DNA of 64,000 bases from Bartonella harrusi (GCF_024297065.1 NZ_CP101114.1:1426001-1490000), one strand, 5' to 3'. Counted from the first letter of the stretch, positions 32,177 to 43,700 are shown. Translations and numbers: made by a program. The notes: generated from the sequence alone by a model not told the origin.

Positions 32177-32689
32177 TTAAGCATTTCCTACAGTTTCAAA
32201 CAAAGTATATTGGAGTGCCTTGCAAGCACTTTCCCCTCTCCAAGCAACCATCTGAAATGCAACATAATGGCTTTCACAGACTTTAAGCGCATAGATCAAT
32301 AATGTTTCAACCTGTATATGAGATGGATGCAGCCCTCCAGCCAAAAGAAGCCCCTGCCGATAAATAACGGAATTATTCCCTTGCCAATAATCAAAATGTC
32401 CCAGCAACAATTTTTCATTAATTGCCAGCAATAAGCGATGCATTTCTGCTGTTCGCGCATTTTCCATAGAAAGATCAAATGCACAAGCTAAATGAAGCGC
32501 CTCCTGCTCTTCCATCCAAGAAAAAGCAAGGCGATAATTTGCTCGTTTTCCTTCCACGCAAACGCTAATTTCATCTTGAGCATCTCGCTCAAACGACCAA
32601 TCATATTTACAGGCAATCTGTTCAATAAAATCAACAGGATGCTCTTCCCTTTCTGTGGCGCAAAATGCAAGCCTCATCATAACCCTCAA
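32177..32689 (-). CDS. YbjN domain-containing protein
   Basis: The 170-residue soluble protein matches the YbjN family: EEHPVDFIEQIACKYDWSFER, FSWMEEQEALHLACAFDL, and LLLGHFDYWQGNNSVIYRQ. The fold is type III secretion chaperone-like. The function in Rhizobiales is unknown; in E. coli YbjN affects motility and stress genes. The gene is convergent with the kinase gene. In other Rhizobiales a proC gene commonly lies between YbjN and UbiK; here only a short gap remains. Confidence 0.8.
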   Translation of the reverse strand: MRVMMRLAFCATEREEHPVDFIEQIACKYDWSFERDAQDEISVCVEGKRANYRLAFSWMEEQEALHLACAFDLSMENARTAEMHRLLLAINEKLLLGHFDYWQGNNSVIYRQGLLLAGGLHPSHIQVETLLIYALKVCESHYVAFQMVAWRGESACKALQYTLFETVGNA

Positions 32690-33040
32690 TCACATTAAAA
32701 CATTGGTCAACAGCACATAAACCACCCAAACTGTAACAATATTTTGCTACAATTAAAGCTTTCACACGAAACAAATACACCTTAAAAACAATCGACAATA
32801 CACACGCCCCGGCACCCAATAATACTCCCCGCGGCAGCCTGATAATAAAAAACGAATCATCAAGCACTTCCAGTGTATTGATACAATTTTATAGTGCTAG
32901 TCCCCTGATTCAAAAAAATGTTCTTTTTAAAAAAACAAATCAAAAAATGAAGAACCCCTCTCCTCTAACAGACTCAGGATTAAGCATTTTTTAGTTTCAC
33001 GCATAACATTGAAAAATTGGGGATATTTTTTCTAAGGTTC
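32690..33040. other. gap between YbjN and UbiK genes
   Basis: About 350 bases. A 78-codon minus-strand frame overlaps the YbjN start and shows no recognisable proC sequence. No clear relic could be identified. Confidence 0.35.
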
Positions 33041-33298
33041 TTATTTTTTTCGTGTTTTTATTTTTTCTAGCGCATCAAGACGTTTTTTTAAATCAGCATT
33101 GTCGGCATGCACTTTCAATACCATCTCCTTAAAGGTTTCAAATTCTTCCCGTGAAACAAGATCAAGTTTATTGGCGATCTTTTCAGCCTGCGAACGAAAT
33201 GCTGTTCCAGCTTCCTGTCGTATACCTTGTGCAACACTCGCTGCATCCGTTGCTAATTTTGCTAATTCATCAAGAATACGATTAGATCCATTACACAT
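33041..33298 (-). CDS. ubiK: accessory factor UbiK family protein (BMFP domain)
   Basis: The 85-residue protein is predicted to be mostly helical, with a C-terminal coiled coil (NADLKKRLDALEKIK). It matches the YqiC/UbiK family: RILDELAKLATDAAS, VAQGIRQEAG, and the VSREEFETFKEM block. UbiK binds lipids and assists UbiJ and the late ubiquinone-biosynthesis complex. It is divergent from lgt (262 bases), an arrangement seen in other Rhizobiales. The functional link to ubiquinone is by family, not shown here. Confidence 0.8.
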   Translation of the reverse strand: MCNGSNRILDELAKLATDAASVAQGIRQEAGTAFRSQAEKIANKLDLVSREEFETFKEMVLKVHADNADLKKRLDALEKIKTRKK

Positions 33299-33560
33299 AA
33301 GATTTTCCTTTAAGTAAACTAACTGACACCCACATTATAGCGTATTTTTATAACATTTAGATACTGTATTTGTTTCTCTATCCTATAGAGTTTATTTTCC
33401 CATAAAGATTTTCTTTAAGTCTTTTTATACTCTTTTTCCATTATAAAGTTTTCACACTAAAATTCAGTGGAAATCTACTCCGCTCCTAGCTTGACCATTA
33501 AACATTCATCTGTCATTCCTGACCATCATGTCCCTTTCTATAATGTAAAATGCTTAACTC

Positions 33561-34421
33561 ATGAACACTCTTTCTTGTCCAACCATTGCTTTTCCATCTT
33601 TTCTCGATCCCGTCATTATACAGTTAGGCCCCGTATCTCTCCATTGGTATGGACTAGGTTACGTAGTGGGTATTCTTTTTGCTTGGTGGTATGCGCAAAA
33701 ATTATTAAAAAGACAACCACTATGGTATGCCAATCATCCTCCTATGGATAAAGAAAAAATAGGGGATTTTGTTGTCTGGTCTGCCATCAGCATCGTTGTT
33801 GGTGGACGCTTAGGACAGGTGCTTGTCTGGGATCCTCTTTATTATTTTAGCCATCCAAGCGCCATCATTGCGGTCTGGGATGGTGGGATGTCCTTTCATG
33901 GTGGACTAATTGGCATCATTATTGCAATGGTCTGGTTTGCCCGAAAAAACAATATCAATATACGAGTCATGTTTGATATCGTTGCTGCAGGTGCCCCTAT
34001 TGGTATTGGCATTGTGAGAATATGCAATTTCATTAACCAAGAGTTATGGGGCAATATTACCACACAGCCTTGGGCTGTTTGTTTTCCCCTAGATCCTTAT
34101 TATCTCCCCCGTCATCCAAGTCAGCTCTACGAAGCTTTCATGGAAGGATTTCTTCTTTTCATCATCTTATACCTTATGATTTTTGCTTTCAAAGCATTAA
34201 AACGCCCCGGCATGGTGGCAGGAGTGTTTATTATAGGCTATGCAATAGCACGCAGTTTTTCAGAAATTTACCGTGCTCCTCAAGAAGATCCAGAATGGTT
34301 TTCTACTCTTTTCCATTCTACTGGATTGACCTACGGCATGGCTTTATCTCTTCCCATGTTTTTTTTAGGACTTTATCTTATTTTCCAAGCCTTTAAACAC
34401 AAGCCAATAGAAAATGGTTAG
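33561..34421 (+). CDS. lgt: prolipoprotein diacylglyceryl transferase
   Basis: Lgt transfers diacylglyceryl from phosphatidylglycerol to the lipobox cysteine of prolipoproteins at the inner membrane. The 286-residue protein has seven hydrophobic segments and the motifs [43 protein letters not shown] and [12 protein letters not shown]. The signature (usually R-x-G-N-F-I-N or with Ala) has Cys at the small-residue position here. The stop overlaps the next gene by 8 bases, so the two should be translated together. It would process the DUF1460 lipoprotein and the L,D-transpeptidase of this window. Confidence 0.95.
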   Translation: MNTLSCPTIAFPSFLDPVIIQLGPVSLHWYGLGYVVGILFAWWYAQKLLKRQPLWYANHPPMDKEKIGDFVVWSAISIVVGGRLGQVLVWDPLYYFSHPSAIIAVWDGGMSFHGGLIGIIIAMVWFARKNNINIRVMFDIVAAGAPIGIGIVRICNFINQELWGNITTQPWAVCFPLDPYYLPRHPSQLYEAFMEGFLLFIILYLMIFAFKALKRPGMVAGVFIIGYAIARSFSEIYRAPQEDPEWFSTLFHSTGLTYGMALSLPMFFLGLYLIFQAFKHKPIENG

Positions 34422-35493
34422 CCTCAAAGAAAAAATTAAAGAAATCATTATGCTCAATGGGCCAATCACTGTCAGTCAATATATGGCATTAGCTCTTACT
34501 GATTGTGAATTTGGCTATTATCAAACCCAAACACCTTTTGGCCGCACAGGTGATTTCATCACCGCCCCTGAAATAAGCCAATTATTTGGAGAGATGATAG
34601 GTATTTGGACCCTTGCAAACTGGAACGCCCGTGGCTGTCCGCAGCCTTTCATTCTTGCTGAAATGGGCCCAGGACGTGGAACGCTCATGGATGATATTTT
34701 GCGTACCATTCAAAAATTATCCACAACAGCCTTTAATGCTGCTGAAATTTTTCTTATTGAGATCAGTGAAAAACTTGCCAAAGAACAAAAAAAGCGTCTT
34801 TCTTCTTATCAAAAAAAAATCCATAGTCTTAAAAACTTTTCTGAAATTCCCTCACAACCTTTGTTCTTAATTGCCAATGAGTTTTTCGATGCACTCCCCA
34901 TTAACCAATATATTAAAAGCGATGGACAATGGAAAGAACGCCTCATTACAATAAATCAAGAAGGAGACTTCATCTTTGTTACTTCTCCACATAAACTCCC
35001 TTCTTCCTGCTTACAGTCCTATTGTTCTAAAATGCCTGATGGAACAATTTTTGAACACGCGCCCTCTCGACATCAATTAATGCAAAAAATCAGCAACCAC
35101 TTAAGGAAAGTAACAGGTTCTGCTTTGCTTATTGACTATGGTGCCTCTGACCTTGCCTTTGGCGATACACTACAAGCAATCTCAAAGCATAGATTCCGCG
35201 ATATCTTTGAAGCTCCCGGTGATCATGATTTAACATCCCATGTTGATTTTTCTTTTTTAAAAAAAATAGCTCTTGAACAAGGTTGTTTTGCTGAAATTCT
35301 AGAACAAGGAGAGTTTCTTGTAAAAATGGGACTTTTGGAGCGTGCACAACAACTTGGAGCAGGAAAAAGCACGACACAAAAAGACAAAATTTGTCAAGAC
35401 ATCGAACGATTAGCCGGTCCAGATCAAATGGGTAAATTGTTTAAAGTCTTATATGTTTGTGATAAAAACATACCTTTACCTCCTCAATTTTAA
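34414..35493 (+). CDS. class I SAM-dependent methyltransferase, MidA/NDUFAF7 family
   Basis: The 359-residue protein matches the family of mitochondrial NDUFAF7, which dimethylates an arginine in complex I. Motifs are the [14 protein letters not shown] start, [19 protein letters not shown], the SAM site [15 protein letters not shown], and [14 protein letters not shown]. It overlaps lgt and is followed by pgeF, the conserved lgt-midA-pgeF order of Rhizobiales. A role in complex I maturation is inferred from the family. Confidence 0.88.
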   Translation: MVSLKEKIKEIIMLNGPITVSQYMALALTDCEFGYYQTQTPFGRTGDFITAPEISQLFGEMIGIWTLANWNARGCPQPFILAEMGPGRGTLMDDILRTIQKLSTTAFNAAEIFLIEISEKLAKEQKKRLSSYQKKIHSLKNFSEIPSQPLFLIANEFFDALPINQYIKSDGQWKERLITINQEGDFIFVTSPHKLPSSCLQSYCSKMPDGTIFEHAPSRHQLMQKISNHLRKVTGSALLIDYGASDLAFGDTLQAISKHRFRDIFEAPGDHDLTSHVDFSFLKKIALEQGCFAEILEQGEFLVKMGLLERAQQLGAGKSTTQKDKICQDIERLAGPDQMGKLFKVLYVCDKNIPLPPQF

Positions 35494-35575
35494 TGACCGA
35501 CAATCATGCTTATTGAAAAATACATCTTATCCACCATTCTTACTTGAAAAAGGACACCCCCTATAAGCAACTTTT

Positions 35576-36364
35576 ATGAATTCTATCCCTGTTCCTATCC
35601 TAGCAAAAGATCTTTCTGCTTTACACCGGCATGGGATAAAACATGGTTTTTTTACACGTCAAGCTGGTGTTTCAAAAAGCTTTTATCAAAGCCAAAATGT
35701 TGGACAAAACGCACATAATCAACCTGAACATAGTATCCAAAATCGCATTTTGATTGCCGATTATTTTGGTGTTAAGGTGCAAAACTTCGTCACTCTCAAT
35801 CAAATACATTCCTGCGGTGTTGTCGTGGTTAATCAAGCTTTTATTGATGACGTTCCGAAAGCCGATGCCCTTGTTACCACCACACAAGGACTAGCAATCG
35901 GCATTCTTACCGCAGATTGTGGACCAATTCTCTTTGCTGATCCACGAGCAGATGTCATCGCTGCTGCACATGCTGGCTGGCGAGGAAGCTTCAATGGCAT
36001 TGTAGAAAAAACCATTTGTGTGATGGAAGAACAAGGAGCCAAAAGACAATCCATAACAGCAGTCCTTGGACCTTGTATTGGTCCTTGCAACTACGAAGTC
36101 ACAAGCGAATTTTATCACCAATTTGTTGATTACCATAATAAGTTCCAAAAATATTTTTTGAAAACAGATAAAGGAAATCACTTTCGCTTTAACCTATGGG
36201 CATTCATTATGAATCAACTAAAAGAAGCAGGAGTTCACGCTTCTTGTGTAGAGCTTTGTACCTATCAAGATGAACAAAGCTTTTTTTCCTATCGCCGTGC
36301 GATACACCGCAATGAACCTGATGATGAACGGCAAATTTCTGCTCTTATGCTGAAAAAGAGATAA
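35576..36364 (+). CDS. pgeF: peptidoglycan editing factor PgeF (laccase-like, DUF152)
   Basis: The 262-residue protein carries the family's zinc-ligand and catalytic motifs: GFFTRQAGVS, NQIHSCGVVVV, TADCGPILFA, AAHAGWRGSFNGI and GPCIGPCNYEV. PgeF removes mis-incorporated amino acids from UDP-MurNAc peptides; relatives show purine nucleoside phosphorylase or polyphenol oxidase activity. It follows the midA-type gene by 82 bases and probably shares its transcript. Confidence 0.9.
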   Translation: MNSIPVPILAKDLSALHRHGIKHGFFTRQAGVSKSFYQSQNVGQNAHNQPEHSIQNRILIADYFGVKVQNFVTLNQIHSCGVVVVNQAFIDDVPKADALVTTTQGLAIGILTADCGPILFADPRADVIAAAHAGWRGSFNGIVEKTICVMEEQGAKRQSITAVLGPCIGPCNYEVTSEFYHQFVDYHNKFQKYFLKTDKGNHFRFNLWAFIMNQLKEAGVHASCVELCTYQDEQSFFSYRRAIHRNEPDDERQISALMLKKR

Positions 36365-36802
36365 TTATCCTTGGATTCTAAAGAAGAACAGTAAAATTGT
36401 ACAATAATTTTTGTCTCTCAATAAATTTTAACAACTTCTCTTATAGGATGACCTTTTATCGCAAAATGATCTCTTAACTTGGAGAATATAAGCGCTTTAA
36501 CGCCATGTTCTTTTCAAGATTTTCTTATGATGGAAAAAACATTCATAGATCAGAAATCACATAGAGTGATATTGTTTTGTTATAACATGAAAGTAAAAAA
36601 GCTTAATGAAGAGATCTTTTTCACCTCATACCCCAAAAGAATACTGCTTAAAAGTAACAAAAATTCTGGAAAAAGAAAAAACCAAACGTATAGCTCTTTC
36701 ACAATGACAGAGAAAATTGTAATGCTGTTGTAATTGTTGCCTTGTCATTTGGTAACAAGAAGTCAAACACCGTCTCTACCGTGATTCTTTAGAGGTTCTA
36801 CT
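36365..36802. other. gap upstream of prs
   Basis: About 440 bases. An 84-codon frame (36479-36733) has no known family and only a TTG start, so it is not called. The prs promoter should be here. Confidence 0.4.
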
Positions 36803-37735
36803 ATGAAACTTTTCTGCGGCAATTCTAACCCACGCCTTGCTGAGGATGTTACGAATTATTTAAATATTCCCTTAGGCAAGGCAACTGTGAAACGCTTTGC
36901 CGATCAAGAAATTTTCGTAGAATTACATGAAAATGTACGCGGACAAGACGTGTTTGTTTTGCAATCCACATCTTATCCTGCTAACGATCACTTGATGGAA
37001 TTGCTCATCATGATTGATGCACTTCGCCGTTCTTCGGCCCGTCGTATCACAGCTGTAATCCCCTATTTTGGTTATGCCCGTCAAGATCGTAAACCTGGAC
37101 CACGCACCCCTATTTCAGCAAAACTTGTTGCCAACCTGATTGCTGAAGCAGGAGCGCATCGTGTTTTAACTTTGGATCTTCATGCAGGACAAATCCAAGG
37201 TTTTTTTGATATTCCAACCGATAATCTCTATGCTGTTCCGGTTATTTCTCGGGATGTTAAAATGCACTACTCCCTTGAAAATGTTATTGTTGTTTCACCT
37301 GATGTTGGTGGTGTAGTACGCGCACGCGCGCTCGCTAAGCGTTTGAACAGTTTGCTTGCTATTGTTGATAAACGTCGTGAACGTCCTGGTGAATCAGAAG
37401 TTATGAATATCATTGGAGATGTCTCCGGAAAAGATTGTCTTTTGCTCGATGATATTGTTGATTCAGGTGGAACACTATGCAATGCAGCAAGTGCTCTCCT
37501 TAAACACGGGGCCAATAGTGTTACAGCTTACATAACGCACGGTGTTCTTTCTGGAAATGCTGTTGATCGCATTACCAACTCAGAAATGAAAGAATTGGTT
37601 ATTACAGATTCAATTATGCCAACGCAAGCAATTGAAAAGGCGCATAATATTCGCGTTTTACCCATTGCCGACCTTATTGGAGAAGCAATTGCAAGAACAG
37701 CAGCAGAACAATCTGTCTCAAGCTTATTTGGTTAA
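36803..37735 (+). CDS. prs: ribose-phosphate pyrophosphokinase
   Basis: Prs makes PRPP from ribose 5-phosphate and ATP for nucleotide, His and Trp synthesis. The 310 residues show the [16 protein letters not shown] start, [11 protein letters not shown], the divalent metal site [15 protein letters not shown], and the PRPP-binding [17 protein letters not shown]. Length is the standard class I size. The stop overlaps by 4 bases the stop of the convergent HerA-like gene. Confidence 0.95.
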   Translation: MKLFCGNSNPRLAEDVTNYLNIPLGKATVKRFADQEIFVELHENVRGQDVFVLQSTSYPANDHLMELLIMIDALRRSSARRITAVIPYFGYARQDRKPGPRTPISAKLVANLIAEAGAHRVLTLDLHAGQIQGFFDIPTDNLYAVPVISRDVKMHYSLENVIVVSPDVGGVVRARALAKRLNSLLAIVDKRRERPGESEVMNIIGDVSGKDCLLLDDIVDSGGTLCNAASALLKHGANSVTAYITHGVLSGNAVDRITNSEMKELVITDSIMPTQAIEKAHNIRVLPIADLIGEAIARTAAEQSVSSLFG

Positions 37736-39243
37736 GCTGATCCCTTTGGATCTCCTGGTGCTGTTTCTACACCAAGATCAGGGAAAGCAACAATGCGTTG
37801 ACCATTAAAATGTGTATGGACAACAACCAGTCCACGCTCTTCGAAGTAGGTTAAAAGCCGACGAGCGCGACTTAAAGAATGTGTCCCATAAAGACGTGCC
37901 AAAAATGCATCGGATGGGCATGGTTTTCCGCTCAAAGCGGCCTGTGCTACATTCAAAAAAACACCTTGAACATCATCTTCCAAACTTTCCGAGAGATGTA
38001 AAATGCGTTTCCAACTTTCACTTACCGCTGTTTCTTCATCAACACAAGCTTGAGCAACAACCAATTTACGCCGAAATTGTGCAAGATTTAAAAGCTGTCC
38101 TGAATGACCATGAATACGACAACGAACCAAGAAATCTTGATAAAGCACGGCTGTTGAACGATAAAAAGCCTCAGGATCATCAAGAATTTCCCGAATAACA
38201 TGTTCTGCTTGAATATCACGATCAACGGTAGAAAGTTCAGGAAATAAGTTTGGTTCTTCTTCCAACAATTCTTGTTTTTTATGCACAACTTCTTCTAATA
38301 CCTCATGAACTGATTTTTCTCTGATCGGCTCTCGTGCCGGCTCTCGTGATTGTTTAAAGGGAAGTAAAATTTCCTCTGGAGAAGCCGTAAAAACCAGTTC
38401 TTTGACATCAGCCCGCTCCGTTGGAAGGGGCATTAATTTAGGGCTAGTAGAACGTGCCAATGTTTCGACAGAGCCAATGATAATCGGTAAGGGGCGTCGT
38501 GATAAAGCAGGGCCTAAAGCGATAAAATGCCCCCGTTCAAGATCTCTAAACATTTCTGCTTGACGACGCTCCATCCCCAAAAGATCAGCCGCGCGCACCA
38601 TATCAATATCTAAAAAAGTCCGTCCTATTAAAAAATTGGATGCTTCAGCAGCCACGTTTTTAGCAAGCTTAGCCAAACGCTGCGTAGCAATGACACCAGC
38701 AAGACCACGTTTTCGCCCTCGACACATAAGATTGGTCATAGCACCAAGAGAAATCTTACGTGCTTCATCAGAAACTTCTCCTGCCACAGCTGGAGCAAAC
38801 AATTGTGCTTCATCGACCACAACGAGCATAGGATACCAATAATCACGCTCCACATCAAATAATGCACCAAGAAAAGCACCCACAGCGCGCATTTGTTGTT
38901 CAGTATCCAAACCTTCAAGGTTGAAAACGACAGAAACCCGATGTTGGCGAATTCGATGGGCAATGCGTGTCAATTCTCGTTCACTGCGTTGAGCCTCAAC
39001 AACAACATGGTCAAATTTATCCGCTAAAGTGACAAAATCACCCTCTGGATCAATCACACAATGTTGCACCCACGCAGCGCTTTGCTCCAAAAGACGGCGG
39101 AGAAGATGTGATTTTCCTGAACCAGAATTGCCCTGCACAAGAAGACGTGTCGCCAACAATTCTTCCAAATCAACGCATGCAGGCGCTGTTTTATGCAAAG
39201 CGCGACATTCTGTCATCTCACCCAAGGCGATATCAACTTTCAT
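37732..39243 (-). CDS. HerA-like ATP-binding protein (DUF87)
   Basis: From ATG at 39243 (GGAGATGTT upstream, family-like [10 protein letters not shown] start) the protein has 503 residues; an in-frame ATG at 39354 would add 37 atypical residues. It has a P-loop GNSGSGKS (Lys44), Walker [31 protein letters not shown], and [12 protein letters not shown], the pattern of HerA/FtsK-type hexameric ATPases that act on DNA. The C-terminal part is charged and ends in a winged-helix-like segment ([18 protein letters not shown]). The gene is common in Rhizobiales but its substrate is not established. Confidence 0.8.
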   Translation of the reverse strand: MKVDIALGEMTECRALHKTAPACVDLEELLATRLLVQGNSGSGKSHLLRRLLEQSAAWVQHCVIDPEGDFVTLADKFDHVVVEAQRSERELTRIAHRIRQHRVSVVFNLEGLDTEQQMRAVGAFLGALFDVERDYWYPMLVVVDEAQLFAPAVAGEVSDEARKISLGAMTNLMCRGRKRGLAGVIATQRLAKLAKNVAAEASNFLIGRTFLDIDMVRAADLLGMERRQAEMFRDLERGHFIALGPALSRRPLPIIIGSVETLARSTSPKLMPLPTERADVKELVFTASPEEILLPFKQSREPAREPIREKSVHEVLEEVVHKKQELLEEEPNLFPELSTVDRDIQAEHVIREILDDPEAFYRSTAVLYQDFLVRCRIHGHSGQLLNLAQFRRKLVVAQACVDEETAVSESWKRILHLSESLEDDVQGVFLNVAQAALSGKPCPSDAFLARLYGTHSLSRARRLLTYFEERGLVVVHTHFNGQRIVAFPDLGVETAPGDPKGSA

Positions 39244-39523
39244 AACATCTCCAGTATTTGATTGTGAATATATCGGCTCATATTTATTCTCCATCGAAAC
39301 CATGTGTGTAACATTTCCTCTTTCCCAACGATAGAAATCATCGATTTTTCCCACAACTCTTGCATCTGTAAACAGTTTGAATTATAGAACAGTCTTCTGC
39401 GTAGACACCCTTGGAGGCAACGCAGGATGGAGCAATCGCTGCTTAGCAACGTATATCTTCATATTCATACAAAACTGTTGTTGGTTTTTGATGAATCTCC
39501 AATCATATAAAAGGACTTAAATT

Positions 39524-40150
39524 ATGAGCAAAAGCTATACTCTTAAGGCCGAGATACGCGAGCGGGTTGGTAAGGGGTCCTCCCGTGAACTTCGCCGTAA
39601 CGGTCTTATTCCTGCTGTCATTTATGGTGAAAAACAACCACCTTTGGCAATCACAGTTCCCTATAAAGAAATTTTTTATAAAATTCACGCTGGTGGTTTT
39701 CGTACCACCACTGCAACTATTGTCATTGGCAAACAAAGAATTATGGTGTTACCAAAAGATTACCAATTAGACCCAGTGCGTGACTTTCCCTTACATGTTG
39801 ACTTCTTGCGTATTTCAGCGAAATCGGTTGTTGAAGTGAATATTCCTGTCCACTTTCTTAATGAAGAGACAGCACCTGGTCTTAAAAAGGGAGGCGTCCT
39901 CAATATTGTTCGCCATGAAATTGAATGTACCGCTCCAGCAAATGCTATCCCTGAAGCGATTGAGATTGATCTCGCAAACTACTCTATTGGTGATTCTATC
40001 CATATTTCAGCAGTAAAATTACCAGAAGGGGTTACACCCGTTATCCAAGATCGAGACTTTACCATTGCAACCATCGCAGCCCCTGCTGATATGGATGTCA
40101 GTGATGAAACTTCTAAACAAGAGGATGACGAAAACAACGAAACAACTTGA
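39524..40150 (+). CDS. rplY: 50S ribosomal protein L25 (TL5/Ctc form)
   Basis: The 208-residue two-domain L25 binds 5S rRNA. The N-terminal domain shows [20 protein letters not shown] and [10 protein letters not shown]; the C-terminal CTC domain runs from about residue 95 ([20 protein letters not shown]). The tail is acidic and presumably disordered. AAAGGAC precedes the ATG. It is followed 81 bases later by pth on the same strand, a widespread pairing, so both probably share a transcript. Confidence 0.95.
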   Translation: MSKSYTLKAEIRERVGKGSSRELRRNGLIPAVIYGEKQPPLAITVPYKEIFYKIHAGGFRTTTATIVIGKQRIMVLPKDYQLDPVRDFPLHVDFLRISAKSVVEVNIPVHFLNEETAPGLKKGGVLNIVRHEIECTAPANAIPEAIEIDLANYSIGDSIHISAVKLPEGVTPVIQDRDFTIATIAAPADMDVSDETSKQEDDENNETT

Positions 40151-40165
40151 TAAATTTCAGCAGGC

Positions 40166-40183
40166 GGGAATTTTCCCGCCTTC
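40166..40183 (+). terminator. hairpin between rplY and pth
   Basis: GGCGGGAA and its complement TTCCCGCC directly flank a TT turn just after the rplY stop. There is no long T run after it, so it may be a processing or attenuation hairpin rather than a full terminator. Confidence 0.4.
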
Positions 40184-40231
40184 ACGGATTGAAAATTCCC
40201 AAATCCCTTATACTTTACTAAAGGCATACGC

Positions 40232-40813
40232 ATGTGGCTCATTGCTGGTCTTGGCAATCCTGGTTCACAATATCAAAATAACCGCCATAATATTGGTTTT
40301 ATGGCTATTGATGCCATTTACCAATCTTTTTCTTTTTCTCTATGGTCAAAAAAATTTCAAGCCGAAATTTCCAGTGGTCTCATAAATGATGAAAAAATTC
40401 TTCTTCTCAAGCCTCAAACTTTTATGAATCTCTCCGGTCAAACCATTGGCGAAGCCTTACGATTTTATAAGTTAGATTTAAAAAATTTGCTTATCATTTG
40501 TGACGAACTAGATCTCCCACCAGGAAAAGTACGTGTAAAAATCGGTGGAGGAAACAACGGACACAATGGTATAAAATCCATTGATGCCCATTGTGGCACT
40601 GATTACTGCCGTCTACGTTTAGGGATTGGACGTCCCAATTCCAAAGAACTTGTTCATCAACATGTGCTAGGAAATTTTGCAAAATCCGATCAAGAATGGC
40701 TTCCCCTTCTTTTACAAGCAATTGCCAAAAACATTCCGCTCCTCATCAAGGGTGATAACAGCCTTTTTATGAACGAAATCGCACGAACAATAAAAAATGA
40801 AAACCCACTATAA
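40232..40813 (+). CDS. pth: peptidyl-tRNA hydrolase
   Basis: Pth releases tRNA from peptidyl-tRNA that dropped off the ribosome. The 193-residue protein has [19 protein letters not shown] with the catalytic His, [22 protein letters not shown] with the Asp partner, and [13 protein letters not shown]. Length is typical. It lies downstream of rplY; ychF, its other common neighbour, follows 1.8 kb later after a repeat copy and an L,D-transpeptidase gene. Confidence 0.95.
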   Translation: MWLIAGLGNPGSQYQNNRHNIGFMAIDAIYQSFSFSLWSKKFQAEISSGLINDEKILLLKPQTFMNLSGQTIGEALRFYKLDLKNLLIICDELDLPPGKVRVKIGGGNNGHNGIKSIDAHCGTDYCRLRLGIGRPNSKELVHQHVLGNFAKSDQEWLPLLLQAIAKNIPLLIKGDNSLFMNEIARTIKNENPL

Positions 40814-40914
40814 CAGTTCATCGTTCTAGGACACAAAGTCAATCATACATTGTTGAATTCTCATACATAAGACTCTTTTTAAAGAGAAAGAGCATGAAGA
40901 AATAAACCAGCATC

Positions 40915-41560
40915 ACATGAATTTATAAGGATAATATACCGTTATTTATCTTAAATGAGACCACCGAATACCCTAAGATTCTCTCATTTCAAATCTATGG
41001 TATACCAAATCAATCAAAGCCATCTTCTTGTACATAAGAAACAGGATAATTGTGTAGACAAAAACACGAAAAGAAAGGAATAAAAATGCCTCTCATAAAT
41101 CGCGTTAATACAAAAGCAGCAGAAACATTGGGTGACAAGAGAATATAATGATGGTGCCAGCTTGTACCTTTACAAACGTAAAAATGGTGGTACTCAATGG
41201 TTTTTACACTAGAGCATCTACGGGAAGAGCCATAAAATAGGCTTGGATGCACTGAGAGATGTTTTTTTAAAGCGCATAAATTGGCAACCCAATGGCGTTC
41301 TCTTCTACATCAAGGTCACGCTCCATTGAAGAACGTGACAAACAAAAACGTGAGGTAATGTGCAATCTCTATTATTTTAAAAGATCTTTCTGTGGATGCT
41401 TTTGAAAGTTGTAAGGCCGAGTTAAAGAGTGATAGTAAGGTTGGAGACTGATTTTTTCCTTTACGCCTTCATATTCTTCCCAAATTAAGCTGTCTGTCTC
41501 CCCACTTCAGAGATTACAGAAAACCAATATACGCACTACATTTCCTCTCATCTGATAAAA
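40915..41560 (+). pseudogene. integrase 5' fragment repeat, copy E (longest)
   Basis: It has the shared left end (GAATTTATAAGGATAAT) and upstream segment, ATG near 41085 (MPLINRVNTKAAETL), then decayed DGASLYLYKRKNGG, a GLDALRDVFLK-like piece, and further downstream LKDLSVDAFESCKAEL and FPLRLHILPKL in another frame. This copy reaches into the core-binding domain of the tyrosine recombinase, about 190 codons, but the catalytic R-H-R-Y part is absent. Multiple frameshifts and stops make it dead. Confidence 0.8.
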
Positions 41561-41597
41561 TCATCCAATGATACGAACAAAGATCACATCCTTAAAA

Positions 41598-42371
41598 TTA
41601 AAAGAAACTCTCTGGATTAATAGTCTCCTGAAGCGGATCATACATTCTTGATCGTTGACTTAAAGCCGCTCGACGCTCATCATTTTGCAACACCACCACA
41701 CGTGCGCCAACAGAAACACGATCATAAAGATCAATAATATCTTGATTAAGCAACCGAATACATCCGCTTGAAATAGCGCGACCAATAGACCAAGACTCAT
41801 GAGAACCATGAATACGGAAGAGTGTATCCTGCCCATTTTTGAACAGATAAAGTGCTCGTGCACCCAAAGGATTATCGGGTCCTGGAGGCATCCCTCCCCC
41901 CAAATGACCATAACGTTCTGGTTCTCGCGCCATCATTGCCACGGTAGGCACCCAATTTGGCCACCGACGCTTGCGCTGCACAACCCCCTCACCTTCAAAT
42001 GCCAACCCTTCCTTACCAACCCCAATACCATAACGCAAAGCCTGTCCATTTTTACCAATAAGATAAAGGAAACATTTCTGCGTATCTATCACCAATGTTC
42101 CAGGTGGATAAGATGTATAATAAATCACTTTTTGACGCCAGAATTTTGGATCAATTGTCGTAAGATCAATAGCGGGCAATAAGTAAGGCTCATTGGTTAC
42201 AGGACCGTATAAGGCCTGCATCTCTGCTGGAATATGCATAACTTGTTGAGAAGGAACAAACGACATATCTGATTGACGCGTAGCACATCCAACCAAAGCC
42301 AAAGGTGCTGCAATTAAAAAAGCACGACGAGATAACACTCTTACATTCTCTCCAATTAATTCTTTATGCAA
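41598..42371 (-). CDS. L,D-transpeptidase (YkuD), probable Tat lipoprotein
   Basis: The 257-residue protein begins with a twin-arginine-like SRRAFLIAAPLALVGC, whose lipobox gives lipidated Cys29. The YkuD catalytic motif is near residue 200: HGSHESWSIG followed by SSGCIRL with the nucleophilic Cys. Such enzymes make 3-3 crosslinks in peptidoglycan or attach lipoproteins to it. The gene stands alone, divergent from ychF. The exact crosslinking role is not shown. Confidence 0.88.
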   Translation of the reverse strand: MHKELIGENVRVLSRRAFLIAAPLALVGCATRQSDMSFVPSQQVMHIPAEMQALYGPVTNEPYLLPAIDLTTIDPKFWRQKVIYYTSYPPGTLVIDTQKCFLYLIGKNGQALRYGIGVGKEGLAFEGEGVVQRKRRWPNWVPTVAMMAREPERYGHLGGGMPPGPDNPLGARALYLFKNGQDTLFRIHGSHESWSIGRAISSGCIRLLNQDIIDLYDRVSVGARVVVLQNDERRAALSQRSRMYDPLQETINPESFF

Positions 42372-42596
42372 ACTTGCATACTATGAAAAACTTAGCGTAT
42401 TATTAACGCTAATTTGAAAATCTCTTATCCTTAAGAGAGAGGGTTTTAAAAGATGTCTAAAAAAGCAACCCACTCGTTAACATAGACTTTTTTCTTATCT
42501 ACGGCAATAAGAGACTATAACTCTTCTTAAAATATGCTATAAAAATGTCAAAGATGTTTCGTCTGAATCATAAAATCAATAGAAAAGAAAATGCTC

Positions 42597-43700
42597 ATGG
42601 GCTTTAAATGTGGTATTGTGGGATTACCTAATGTTGGTAAATCAACCCTTTTTAATGCATTAACAAAAACAGCAACAGCGCAAGCTGCCAATTATCCCTT
42701 TTGCACAATTGAGCCCAATACCGGTGAAGTTGCTGTTCCAGATTTGCGAATGGAAAAAATTGCATCAATCGCCGGCTCAAAAGAAATCATACCCACACGC
42801 ATCAGTTTTGTTGATATTGCTGGACTCGTACGAGGCGCTTCAAAAGGTGAAGGTTTAGGCAATAAGTTTTTAGCCAATATCCGAGAAGTCGATGCCATCG
42901 TTCACGTTTTACGCTGTTTTCAAGACGATGATATTACCCATGTAGAAGGCCGTATTGATCCTGTTTCTGATGCTACAACTGTTGAAACAGAACTTATGCT
43001 TGCAGATCTTGAAAGCCTTGAGCGACGAATTGTACAAATCCGTAAACGTGCAACCGGCAAAGAGAAAGAAGCTCTCACCTTTCTTCCCATTATGGAAGCA
43101 GCATTGGATTTACTACAGAAAGGAAGCCCTGTCCGGTTATTACTCAAAGAAATTTCTTCCGATGAACGCCGTATCCTTGATAATTTAAACCTTTTAACGT
43201 CCAAACCGGTACTTTATGTTTGCAATGTGAGCGAGGATGACGCCGCTCATGGAAATAACTTCACCAAAACTGTTGAAAAAATAGCAACAGAGCAAAATGC
43301 GCAAAGCGTCATCATTTCTGCTTCAATAGAAGCAGAAATCACCCAACTTGATGATGTAGAAGCCTCAGAATATCTTAATGCCTTAGAACTCTTTGAACCA
43401 AGTTTAAACCGCCTCATACGTGCTGGCTACTCTTTGCTTGATCTGATTACTTACTTTACCTGTGGCCCCAAAGAAACACGCGCATGGACGATTGTGCGTG
43501 GGACAAAAGCCCCCCAAGCGGCTGGTGTGATCCACTCAGACTTTGAACGTGGTTTTATTCGTGCTCAAACCATCAGCTACGAGGATTATATCGCTCTAGG
43601 TGGAGAAAATGGTGCAAAAGAAGCAGGTAAAGCCCGTGATGAAGGCAAAGAATACATTGTGCAAGACGGTGATATTATGCTCTTTAAACATAACACCTAA
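42597..43700 (+). CDS. ychF: redox-regulated ATPase YchF (Obg family)
   Basis: The 367-residue P-loop protein has [16 protein letters not shown], the switch [17 protein letters not shown], and a C-terminal TGS-like domain ending in REYIVQ-type [14 protein letters not shown]. YchF binds ribosomes and hydrolyses ATP rather than GTP; it affects stress response and translation. ATG at 42597 (MGFKCGIVG) is the family start; ATG at 42591 is also possible. Length is standard. Its stop codon lies in the first unit of a tandem 22-base duplication. Confidence 0.93.
   Translation: MGFKCGIVGLPNVGKSTLFNALTKTATAQAANYPFCTIEPNTGEVAVPDLRMEKIASIAGSKEIIPTRISFVDIAGLVRGASKGEGLGNKFLANIREVDAIVHVLRCFQDDDITHVEGRIDPVSDATTVETELMLADLESLERRIVQIRKRATGKEKEALTFLPIMEAALDLLQKGSPVRLLLKEISSDERRILDNLNLLTSKPVLYVCNVSEDDAAHGNNFTKTVEKIATEQNAQSVIISASIEAEITQLDDVEASEYLNALELFEPSLNRLIRAGYSLLDLITYFTCGPKETRAWTIVRGTKAPQAAGVIHSDFERGFIRAQTISYEDYIALGGENGAKEAGKARDEGKEYIVQDGDIMLFKHNT

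Noticed and set aside
32631..32867. 78-codon frame overlapping the YbjN start, considered as a proC relic
   Set aside because: No ProC motif can be recognised in any frame.
36479..36733. 84-codon frame before prs
   Set aside because: TTG start only, no family, likely chance in the prs upstream region.
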